A DNA stretch of 64,000 nucleotides from NCBI GenBank assembly GCA_963965975.1, contig OZ014411.1:24411249-24475248 (forward strand), in the 5' to 3' direction. The stretch is from Xestospongia bergquistia. Taxonomy: Eukaryota; Porifera; Demospongiae; Haplosclerida; Petrosiidae. Shown piece after piece: positions 11,473-23,207 of this stretch (the stretch's first letter is position 1; every line of letters starts with the position of its first letter). A model generated the notes under the pieces. That model saw only the letters and a list, made by a program, of their open reading frames with translations. It did not search any database and had not been told where the DNA came from. Position numbers and translations under genes: made by a program.

Positions 11473-14400
11473 ATGGCGACTTTCTTGGCAAAGATTCTTA
11501 GTGAGATATCTCAAGAGATTTCTAAATTTCGTGTTCTTGCACGCGTCCATTACATTCTAGAACCTATTCTATTTGAAGATGCCGATCCAACTTGTCTGAT
11601 ATCCATGTACGATTCCCTCAAAAATAGAGATTTAGATAATGACAATCCGCTTATATATTTTATATGGGCTCTTAGACACACTGCTCAAGAACGTCAAGCT
11701 AAGAAGTTAGAAGACTATCTTAAAGTGTCTTTACCTCAACACTGGCGTCCTTCTAACAGTATAACTGAAAGCAGACGTCTATTGATGAGAGCAATCCTTG
11801 TAAAATTAGATACTAATGAATACATGAGAAATGAGCAACAGTATAGTGTCTTTGTTAGCAATGTCATTCTGCATAGTGAACATATTGGGAAAAGTGACAG
11901 GTACCCTCATGATGATTGTGAAGCTAGAATGAACTTATATCGACGTATGGAACAGTCAATGATAATTACTCCTGACAATATGGAGTTTTTATTAAGGATA
12001 CTAAATGACATTGGTAATGTCCAGCTAAGAGATACAATTAGCACTTTGATAACTATATATCTTAAGTCAACTAGTCCAGTTGAGCCTCCTGTGTCACATG
12101 AGTTGTCTTCTTCACAAGTTTATAGTGTTCAACCATTACCTGGACCACCAGTACAGTATGTATCACAACACTTTCCTGTCATGACACCAAATGATGAAAT
12201 AGCAGGTCAGTTATTATTGTAATCATTCAACTTGATAACTTAAGATAACAATAGTAAAATTTAACATAATATTGAAAGTACAGTTTGGACTGATGGAATT
12301 GATTGTCATTTCCAGTACTAAAAATGAACTAATGTCTAGTCTGTTTTATTTATGGACATTAAATTTCATTGCTAAAATATACAAATAAAAAAGATTTAAG
12401 ATTAATATTTTAGTTGTGTCTACTGGTTACATGTAACTTAACAACTTTAAACTAGACTGATTTAATGGGTCGTGTACACAAATCAACTACATATTCTTAT
12501 GCCATTACTTTTACACAAAGCTTTCTTACTGTTTCTTAGGTGCAAGATACAGAATATATGAAGCTGGTAAAGAAATGACATCAGTCTATTCCCTATGGCC
12601 AGATATACCAAGTGGTGATTTCTTCTCACCTTGGCCCAAAATCAATAATCGCACGCGATATATTACTCTTGCTCTAGTGACTAACCACAGTGTCACTCGA
12701 GATGACGATTTCACTCATCGTACTTTACGACAATCAGAAGACGATATACCCAAACACAAATACGAAGTATTTTATGAAGATGTCTTCCCATTAGTAATGC
12801 CCTCTCACATGTCTCAAATACTCATTAGTGGTCGACCTGGATCTGGTAAAACTGTTCTTTTAACAAAAGTCAGCAAAGACTGGGCCAAAGGCTCATGTCT
12901 TAAAAATTTCTCAGCCTTGTTTCATATTTCTCTTCGTGAGTTGATCAGTAAATCTGACCGACCTGGGTTAGCAGATGTGGTTAGTCTTTTTTTTAGTTCT
13001 CCTGATCGTATCAGAGAAGTCACAAATGCTATTGATAAAGTAAATGGCGAGGGTGTTTGTTTTGCTTTGGATGGTTTAGATGAATACCCAAATCGTGATA
13101 CTTCATGGGATTTCATCATGTGCCTTATTAAGAAAACTAAGCTTCCACTATCATCTGTTATCATCACCTCTCGTCCAAGTGCTACTAGCAGTGTACCGAC
13201 AAGTACAATGAGCTGTCATATTGAGATTGTAGGTTTCTCACAAAAGCAAGTTGAAGAATATATTAATGATTACTATGTCTCTATATCACAATCAAATAAA
13301 GCACAAGAACTTCTTGAATATCTTGATACTCATCCTAACGTCAAAGATATGTGTTATTTGCCTCTTCATTTAGCTATGATAATTTATGTTAACCAGTATA
13401 AGAAATCCGAGACACTGCCAGAAACTGAGAGTGGAGTCTATGTTCGTTTTGTCACTCATTCCATTGTACGCTATGTCAGAAGAGAAAAGAAAGATGAGAA
13501 AAACGTTGATGTAGAAACATTTGATGATATGAAAGAATACCTCAGCGATGATGAGCTTCAACTTTTTAACTCTATTTGTTTTCTAGCATTTGAAATGAAG
13601 GCTAGATCACGACTGATTTTTAGTGCCAGGGACATTAAAAATAATTTCCCTCACTTTACTAAGGCACAACGAGACTGCTTAACAAAAAATGGCCTTGGAA
13701 TAATATCACATTATGCAAAGAAGGTTGAGACAGGTATAGATCCTCACTTTAGTTTTCAGCATCTTACAATTCAAGAGTTTCTCGGAGCCTTTCACATTAG
13801 TCAAATGGATGTTTCACAACATCTAAATTGCCTTAACAATCATGGTTACAAAATTGAAATGAGAGAGATGTGGCGATTCTTCTGTGGCCTAGTTAAATCC
13901 AGCTCACACACTGCCACATATTTTAACAAGCTCATTGAATTAAATCCTTTGCATGGAGGGGATACATTGTTTCTAATACGATGCATATTTGAAGCTCAAG
14001 GAAGTCGTGCTATACGTGAAATATGCGAAGATCTTTTATCATCACGTGAGGGTGTCCTCAATGTTAGCAATATTATTTTGTACTCACCAGACTGTTCAGC
14101 TATTGGACATATGATATCGCAATCTCCTGGTCATTTGAAACAACTACTGATGAATTATTGTCAAGTTGGTCCTGATGGTATTATGGCTTTAAATTATCAG
14201 TTAAACAGCTATAATGTGGAGACATTCACTAATATTTGGAACATGCAGTAAGTCCTACATTTACATGTATTTCAACAATCTTCTTGATACCTAACTAGAT
14301 TACAATTATTATTTCATTTAACTTATCCATTGAATAATTACTTGTACAATCATTTTCTTTTTCAATATATTGTACAGAGCTCTATACTAATATAACATTT

Positions 14401-17180
14401 AGTTCTTTACTCAAACAACTACTTCAAGTGTTTGATGTACATATCATTTTTGTCTAGGATCAGATCACAGTATAATCCACTTGGTAATGAAGGTGGTACA
14501 CCACTTACTGATATACTTCAGAGAATGACTGATCTTTGTGAGCTAAGGTAATACTTATGTCTCTTATAATACAAATATAAGACATGATGTATATATTATG
14601 TGTATATGGTGTACATAATTATATGTATAATAAAGTATGAAGTATTGCTTTTGTAATGTAACTAAAACAGTAATAGAACAGTACATATAATATGTGTAAA
14701 TAATATACAGTGTATTATAATTATATTATATTGTAAAGGTTATATGGTAATCAGCTTAGGAGTGACAAACTAATAGCTCTTCAGCCAATCATTTCAAGAA
14801 TGATTAATCTTCGAGTTTTAGTGTAAGTTAATATTAGAGCTAAATTAACGTACATGTACATGTAATGAATGGAGTGATTATTATTACACATTTTTTATTA
14901 TGTTATATTACACGTTGTTATTATTGTTACTTATTTTTGTATTTTATTTTCATAGTTTGACGAGGAATTCACTTGGACCTGATTGTGGTGAAGTCATTAG
15001 TAAAATTCTGTATAACCTCTCAAATTTGATACAATTTTAGTAAGTGCATTAGTTTAGTGTCATCACATCTACACACACACACACAAAGAAGCACAAACAT
15101 AGTGGCAGTAGTTTAAAAGAAATTGTTTACTGACTGTCATATACATTATATCAATATCTGTATTGTTATTTTAGTTGCTATCTTAATATCTAAAAAATGC
15201 ATTCTTGACAAAAACATATTGCTATTACTGTATATCACATTTATGTCATCTTTTGAAACTTCTTTGTATCATTATGATACTGCATGAGTATCCTAAAATT
15301 GTGATGTTAATCATGCTATAGTTAAGTCTGTGAAGGGCCAAGTTTTCCTTGCTACTTTATGTGTAGGTAAACTAACAGGTGTGTCAGTGGTATAATTTGA
15401 CTTTTACAAATCTTACTATACATGTAATTTCTGACCTTTTGCAGTTTGATTGGTGTGATCTATAGTATCCATGTATCTGTACATGTATTAATGTTTATGT
15501 ATCAGTTAAACAATATAATTTATACAAGTCAAGTTATCAGTTCTCATGTACATGTGTACGTGTTATTATCATACGTGTAACTGAGGTTGATAGAAGGCCA
15601 ATATGTAAGAACTAATGTTGTGAATTGAATGTAACAATTAACTCAAGGATAGTCTACATATATTTATTTTAGCTCACTATCTCTATACAGTAGTTAACAA
15701 CATATTTACTTTCTTATAGTGTTAGTTATAATCCTATTGGTACTAAAGGTCTTCAAGATGCTTTACCTGGACTACTACGATGTAAACAGTTGCAGAGATT
15801 GGGGTAAGTCTAAGATCCTTCACTTTTAATTTACTGTCTGACACACAAATCATACCGGATGTGTATTTGGCTACTTTGCCTCATGATAGCTTTAGTCTTA
15901 GTACACTCAGTCTATCTGAAGTTACCAAATGATTCCTATGATTAATAAAGGTATTAATGATTGATAATGATTATGGTAATCATTTGGACATTGGATAAGA
16001 ACCAAACAGAAGTAGGGAATATAAAAGATGTACTGACACACATACTTCAGTACATGGCTCAAGTATTTATTTGTGTCTGATTTTTGTTAATGGTTTTGAC
16101 ATGATCTTCATGGTACAAAACAATTATTGTGGGAGTGCTTTGTATACAAATGATATTGAGATTAAGATATTTTTTTAAGGTGGTAATCCTAACTTGAACA
16201 GTTAAAGTAAATTATAGTCTGGTACAGTAGCATGGAGTATCATACCTTCCTTTTCTCTTACAATAGATTGCGTGATTGTAATCTTGATAGTAATGCTGGT
16301 AAATTATTGAGTGCTGTTCTTGATGGACTACATGAGCTGAGACAACTAGAGTAAGTCCAAATACATCATATGTATATATTAAGTACATGTTAATATATAT
16401 ACCTTACTGTACAGGTTATATTGGAATCAACTTGGAGATGAAGGTGTGGCTGAAATGGTTGAGAGTCTTAAATATGCCCAGCATTTAGAACAAGTCAGGT
16501 CAGTCACCTTATGTACAATATAGTCAACCATAAAACTAAGCAATTATATCATTTTTAACGTGAAAGGTAGTTGCTCCACAAAATCCCACTACACAAAAAG
16601 ATATTAAAATTATTACATGTATTGTATATGATTATTGTTTTGTATAGTTTTACTAAAAATAGTATTGGTGATGAGGGAGGATGTATGTTAGCTGAAGTCT
16701 TGAAAGCCGCTCGGTCACTTAAGCAGATGAGGTATGTATTCTATATTTATTTCATAATAATAATTAATAATTTTACATAAAAAATTAATAACAATAACAA
16801 CAACAACATAATAACGTATTAACAATAACGTATAATCATTTAACATAATATGTTATAGCTAAGTAGTTAATTTTTGTTAATTTTATAACTATTTATACAG
16901 TTTAATTTCTAATATGGCATTTCCATAAAGTAATTACATAGGAAAAAATTGTTTATTATTGAAAAAGAAAATTAAGTTGAGTCTGAGAGGGTACCTTTGG
17001 CTGTAATTTATATATGCCATACACTTACATATCATAATATAATATAGTGTATATTAATCTGATATTATCTCATATAGAGTATATTATAATGAAGTTTCTT
17101 ACAAGACACGACTTGCTTTTTATAATGCAAGTCAATACAGACTACGTAATGGACTACATGAAATTAAATATGCTATTTAA
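11473..17180 (+). CDS. NLR-family receptor: death-fold-like module, NACHT, LRR
   Basis: Ten exons were deduced: 11473-12205, 12540-14247, 14458-14547, 14739-14822, 14956-15039, 15720-15803, 16267-16350, 16415-16498, 16648-16731 and 17078-17180. All have GT-AG borders, phases agree, and the product is about 1045 residues. Residues about 1-200 are one helical module related to those of the two upstream genes. Exon 2 carries the NACHT ATPase: Walker A GRPGSGKT (about residues 342-349), Walker B region CFALDGLDEYP, and the IITSRPS sensor-like segment, followed by winged-helix-like sequence (FSFQHLTIQEFLGAF). Exons 3-9 each encode one NLR-type LRR of about 28 residues, and exon 10 ends the array. 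This is the standard layout of intracellular pattern-recognition receptors. The ligand is unknown. The start is the first ATG of the exon, in the context CATCATGGCG. Confidence 0.88.
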
Positions 17181-17610
17181 TTTATAGGAACTGTTCTTTT
17201 ATAAGTTATATAATTTGTTTCCTACATTAACATACATTGTACATAATGCAGAGACTTTATTTTTTAAATTTTCTCTTATGCTATAATACACATTGAACTT
17301 TATTTTGTAATTTTGGACACTTATTATGTATTTATAAACTAGTAGTAATCTATTTCTGTTTTGTTACGTCTCATAATAGCATTTGATTACTGAGTGTTTA
17401 ACATCATTTCTAGGAAGTCTATAATGATTTTTTGATAATACTAAAACATTAAACCAACATCATCATCAAGTAAACAGAATGAAAACAAAAGTAAACATTA
17501 TAAAACATAAGAAAAACAAATAGTGGAGTTTGATTCCATAATGTGTACAAGATAATAGAAAGTCTTTACAACATTAAACAGATTATAAAATTATCTTCCA
17601 AATTACTTCT
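17181..17610. other. Convergent 3' region between the NLR and phosphatase genes
   Basis: The two genes converge here. The interval contains their 3' UTRs and AT-rich sequence. No separate gene or structured element was seen. Confidence 0.5.
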
Positions 17611-20600
17611 TTACAAGATAACTAACAAAAATAATAATGTCGTTATAATCAAGGTTGTAGCTTTCCATGGTAAAGACAACATACCGGTATTGGTCAGTAT
17701 TACTTGATCATGAACTTCAAGATCATCATTTCTAACATATTGAAATGTCAATGTGGCAGAGTTAGCTTGAATTCTTGTATACCCATAATGCTACATAGTG
17801 AAATAGACACATATATAAGATGAGTATAGCAATATTATTATAATGGAACAGATTAAAATTGCATAAAAAGGTTATATTTGTCAAAATTGTCCTATAATTG
17901 TTTTGATAATAGATCAAAAGTTCTGGTCAATGGCTTCGTAGTCATGAATTTCAAGATGAAAACATGACAAAGTTTTGTCTAACTGACCAACTGACAAGTA
18001 GCCTGTGTTTCATATAATACCTTTATATACAATGACTTACTGGGTTATTAAATAACTACTAGCCTAGTTCTTAATTACTAATTACTTGTCTCTAACATAT
18101 TTGTAATAGTGGTTTGTAATTATAAAGAGCATTAAAAAGTATGTACTTATACTAATTTAATTACCTTGTCATCAAGATATACAAAATAACTGGGAGGATT
18201 TGATCTATGAAAATAAAATGGTAGGACATGTAACAAATGATAGGACTTACTCAAAGTCTTGTAAAAGTGGTCTTCCAGCCATTCCAATAATAATATGTAT
18301 TATCCCATCATTAGTACACTGTCCTTGATACATTTTACAGGTTCTCTGGTAAGTATGATGATGTCCCCAAAAAGCAATGTCAACTTTGTATTTCTTGTAT
18401 AGAGAAGATGTAAATGGTAGTCAGTAAGTGATCGTTAACTTACTTTAAGTATACTCTCTAAAGAGTCTCTTAACAGTTGAGCTATAGGTTGCATTCCATA
18501 TGGTTTTTTAGTATCATTACTATTGACATACATTGGTCTAAAAGAAAAGAAACAATATATATACTAATCATCACATGTATACTGTATAAAAATTTTAAAT
18601 GGACTTTAGATTTCATACACAGACACACATCAAAGGTTGCATCATGTGTTAATTTATAAATAATCTAATTACAATTTGTGTTAGAAATAATCAGTAAAAT
18701 GAATCTACACTTGTTTTCAGCTCTTAACATTCTTTATAATATGGTCAAATCAGTATTATTATTATTACCTGTGTCCTGTAAATATAAGCCATGGAGTTTT
18801 AGTACGATTAACACTCTCCAAATGACGAATTAAGAAGTAATATTGTGGAGAACCAACTGTAAAGTTATTTTCAGTACTCATCACAACAAAATGAATACAA
18901 CCAAAATCAAAACCATACCTAGTAAAAGAAACAAAAATAAACAACAAAAATAATACAAAGAGTCAATTAGGAGTGTGTTATGGTAGCTATTTCTATGGTA
19001 TGCCATTAGTTTTAGTCACAACAAAGAACTGAATCCAGTCTCATTATAAGAAATGGTTTATGGTTTAGAACTTAAAAAGTAAATATAATTATGTTCACAA
19101 AATAGTTCTATACATCCAGTAATGCCTACAAAATAGTCTGGTTTCTGATTTTGTGAAGCTGAAACTGAAGACACACCATAAATGAGTAAAGGGTTTCCCC
19201 ACTACTCAAGACTATTATCTAATCAACACATTATAGATAATGCAGATATTCTAAATATAGTAACACATTAAACATTTGTTACTATATTTAGAGCTTAGAC
19301 AGTTATTATGTGTGTATAAGTTTATTAATGATGTAATCCTGTGAATGGCTACATACAACAACAGTCAACTACAAATAAACTACTACAGGTCAATCAAGTT
19401 ATCATAAAGAGAATAGACAATTTTTATAACCTTGTAGTAACTTTATGGATTACCACTCAGCACAACAGTTAGTAAAGATTATTACATAAATTTTTTACTT
19501 ACATAGTGATCTTTAAAGATTATTCTATGTCTTACCAGGGTGAATCAGGAGCTTCTCGAGGCATTGGGTTTCGATAAATGTATGGAATATTACATTCTCC
19601 ACCAGAATCTTTACTATTAAAATATGACCTAGATAAAAAGACACAAATACTGTATACATGTAGTTTGTGATGTATATATCGCTTCTTAAAACTCAGAAAT
19701 AGTAAGGAAGCCATGAATCATTAAGTTATCTATGCCAATACCAGACAAACATTACAGTTGTGCATAATTCATACCAAAGATTACAGTCATGCAAATAACT
19801 CACGTAGTATTAGGCCAATCTGTTTCATGATTACCAGGACATACCATATAAGGTGAATTAGCTGCTACTGGTTCAATCTCATTATAGTATTCATCCCACT
19901 ATATGAAAGACAAATGAATATAAATAACATACGACATAAGACATCAGTAATTACAATAGCCTTTGTTGCTAAAATTATGTAATGCACTTAATTATCACAG
20001 TAGCTTGCCAAGTTCCCACACTAAGTGAATAGGGTAGTTTACAGTATATATGTTATGTGTAAACAATATCATGGACTAACTTCAGCACTAAATCCCACAG
20101 CATAACTCAGATCACCAATATGAATAACCAAATCAGTCTTGTTGATTTCATTTGTTACATGCTTAGTTGTGTTCAATGATGCCTGTTCTAATTTCTCTAT
20201 TTGTATAGTCCCATCACGTTCACCATGTCCAAGATCTAAATAGATATTAGAAAAGAACAAATAAGGCAGTAACTGCATATTTTCATACTAAACTGAGGAA
20301 AACAATCAACAAGTATTTGGTAATTAATACTGTAATCAATAATAAGTAATAAACAATATAAGATAAAGAAATTCTATTATAACAGAAATATGGACATAAA
20401 TAGATAAATCACAGAGCTCTACTCCAGACAGAGAACAGACTTTCTATTTATGATGTACTATTGTCTGAATATAACAAATAGAATATTTTACCTCCATAGG
20501 CAATGATTCTTACAGCAGACTTGGGGTCAGTTAAAGGTGGAGATATAAAGCTGAACTCTTTACTCCAACCATAACTATTAGATCCAAAGATATAATAGTA

Positions 20601-20883
20601 TCGAGTGGAGGGCTTTAAACTATAGAAAGAGATGCAACATCATATGCAACAATCTCTTTATTATTATCTTTACTGATAAATGTAATCTAGTAAGTGCCCG
20701 TTATTCAACCATTACTATAAATTATTACTTAACTAAACTTACTTGTCCATTGTGACAGTATGGATTGTTCCAGAATCCATCCATCCATAATCAGTAGCAG
20801 GAGAACCACACAAGTCATTTACTGTATACTTAGAATTATTGGCCTAAAAATTGAATAATACAAAATAACATTTAAATATCTTG

Positions 20884-20920
<37 letters not shown>

Positions 20921-23097
20921 CACACTGTCCTCCAACATAAAATCTACAAACTAAACTTCAATGCCTTCATATCAAGAGCTTAGTTTAGTTCAGGATTTAT
21001 AAAAACAAAACACTTTACTGGGCTCTTTTTACAATTGTTTTCATTACTAATGAAAAAGTAATGATTACACTTTAATGGACTCTTTCTAATTGTTTTCATA
21101 GCTACCTGTTTTGTATTAACATACTGTCCACTTTGTGTACCCCATTGAACTTGAGGATCAGTAGTATTCTTTGTAACCCACTGCAATCTAAACAATAACA
21201 ATGTAGAAGTTTAAAAATTGAATATCTATTGGTAGTATAGTGTCCATCTAGACAGTGTCTACACAGTATTTATCTATGAATATCAGTTTAAACCAATATA
21301 ATATAGTCAATAATAATATCATGTGTTTAACGTAATACCATATTTCCTTGAATAAGAGCTGTGGTCAAAATATTGGTCCATGAGAAGGGAGACTACTATT
21401 CAAGGGTAACTAATACTTGAGGGCAGTGTTTATTCCAGGAAATATGGTAATAGAAATGGTCAAGGTTACTATAACTCACATTATCTTATCTGGATCATGA
21501 GTTAGAGACAAGTGTCCCTGGAGAGGTTGATTAGGATTGACATTCTTAACACGATTGGATGTTGATACTAATATAGGATTATCTATACCTATAAACACAA
21601 CAATAGTAATAACGTAAACAAGACCAAGGAATACAAGTCATTTCTATAATATGATCATTGATTTTGACATATTAACTGGATAATAGACATTGTTAGGACT
21701 AACTATGGCTACTTACTAAACTAGAAATACAGAGCGTTAGATATTGCACATTAAATGATACATTCTCAACAACATATCCCATACAGTGTCCAATGTCACA
21801 TTAAAATGTATTCAAAATGTTTGCAATGAAAACAACATTATATTAGCAGATGTTTTGTTGGTGGTACCTGAAAAAGATTAAATGTATGTTCCGTGGGATC
21901 TATTATCTAACTAAGCAATATTAAGTGAAAATTAAAAGAGATACTACAATATTTTGCATACCTCAGAATTACAAAATTACATGTCTCTCTCTAACATATT
22001 ACACAATTAGAGAACAAGTATAATATAAAGAGTGTAGTAATTGCTGACCTCCTCTGAAGAATCCAACAATGTAATCATGTCTCATGTTGATAAGGTAGAA
22101 ACGAAACTCACAAATACCACTACTCAAGTAATTATTGTACTCTCTACAATACTGCATGTAAGAAATATCAGTATATTGGATGACAACAAGAACTGTAATA
22201 ATTATGACCTGATTTGCAATAAGGGACCACTTTTATCAAAACATTCATGACCTAATTTGTGAAAAGGGACCACTGTTAAAATATCTCATACTGTATACAT
22301 ACTGTTACCATGCATAGTTGTACATATATAACAACTGTATGTATACAAAACTATTTTATGAGATGTTTTAACAATGGTCTCCTTTCATAAACAAATCAGG
22401 TCACAAATGTTTTGCCAGATGTGGTCCCTTATTGCAAATCAGGTCACAATTGTAATTTTAATGAATTTCATAAGGCTTATATTGATTAGATGTTTACAAA
22501 ACTCAATTTTATAGCACAGCTTAGTAATTATTTAGCTATCATGAGCTGTAAAGACCCCAAATGTTATCACACAGGGGGACTATTCTTTAATTGATAGTTT
22601 CCTGAATATAATATATTACACTGCAATTTTTTAAAACATTTTATACAAAACATATACTTATATTTAAAATGGCATACCTGGAATTTGACTGGAGCACGAT
22701 TTGTTACATTAATAGTTGTTTCATCATCATTCAGTGTGTACAAACCACACCAGTCATCATCATGTGGATCAGATACACCAGTGATAGAAATTAATGCCCA
22801 CACTGATGAATTATTAAGTATTCCAGGTTTAACAACAATTGTAACAGACATATCTAACAACAATATGTATTAATAAAACAATAATTATGAACACTTTAAT
22901 TGTATACAAAAACAAGTTATCTTAAGGTGTGACTCATCATAATGTGGTCTATATTTAATTATAATTATATAAATCAATCAGGACTTTTTACCTTTCTTTA
23001 CAATAATGTTCTTGTATTTAATCAAAGAGAGAGGACTTATGAAGACATGAGCACTGGACAGACTAAAAAGACTAATAAGCAACATTACCAGCGACAT
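17611..23097 (-). CDS. Purple acid phosphatase (plant PAP27-like/type 7-like metallophosphatase)
   Basis: Fifteen exons on the minus strand: 23097-22992, 22853-22678, 22151-22049, 21588-21480, 21187-21106, 20843-20743, 20619-20492, 20235-20081, 19898-19804, 19628-19536, 18918-18769, 18537-18444, 18393-18251, 18204-18165 and 17790-17611. All are GT-AG and phase-consistent, giving 584 residues. It opens with a signal peptide (MSLVMLLISLFSLSSA). An N-terminal domain with DDWCGLY follows, then a fibronectin-like domain (LQWVTKN, LKPSTRYYY). The metallophosphatase core has all five blocks: YGDLG, GDLSY, GNHE, TGHRPMY and GHHHTYQR. The dinuclear metal ligands are therefore present and activity is expected on phosphate esters in secretory or extracellular compartments. 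The C-terminus ends in a hydrophobic stretch without a basic tail, which could be a TM segment or GPI signal. It starts 110 bp from the divergent gene at 23208. Confidence 0.9.
19251..19291. repeat. Perfect 15-bp inverted repeat
   Basis: CTAAATATAGTAACA at 19251-19265 is repeated in reverse complement at 19277-19291, with an 11-base loop. It lies in an intron of the phosphatase gene. It may be a remnant of a small inverted-repeat element. Confidence 0.6.
20887..20914. repeat. (TA)n microsatellite
   Basis: A run of alternating TA lies in an intron of the phosphatase gene. No further signal was seen. Confidence 0.9.
21336..21448. mobile_element. Small inverted-repeat element (MITE-like)
   Basis: ACCATATTTCCTTGAATAA at the left end matches, in reverse complement, TTATTCCAGGAAATATGGT at the right end. 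The element is about 113 bp, has no coding capacity and lies in an intron of the phosphatase gene. The flanks carry 'taat.../...aata', compatible with a short target duplication. Confidence 0.65.
22201..22450. mobile_element. MITE-like element with about 85-bp inverted arms
   Basis: The left arm begins with GACCTGATTTGCAATAAGGG and the right arm is its near-perfect reverse complement. The similarity continues inward through a second internal GACCT..TTTGTGAAAAGGGACC segment. There is no open frame. It lies in the first large introns of the phosphatase gene. Confidence 0.75.
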
Positions 23098-23207
23098 TGT
23101 TGCACCAAGAAAGGGGCGGTAAATTCCCAGGGATTTCACCTGGTGAAAAGGATACGCCTTTATTGCGTAAGACTAGAGACCTTGTTTGGATCGGCAAAAC
23201 AGTAGTA
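23098..23207. promoter_or_regulatory. 110-bp bidirectional promoter with NF-kB-like motifs
   Basis: This interval separates the divergent start codons of the phosphatase (23097, minus) and the death-fold gene (23208, plus). It contains GGTAAATTCCC at 23118-23128 and GGGATTTCACC at 23130-23140. Both are close to the kB consensus GGGRNWYYCC, with one or two mismatches. Related pairs precede two paralogues of the plus-strand gene. Function is inferred from the motifs only. Confidence 0.45.
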
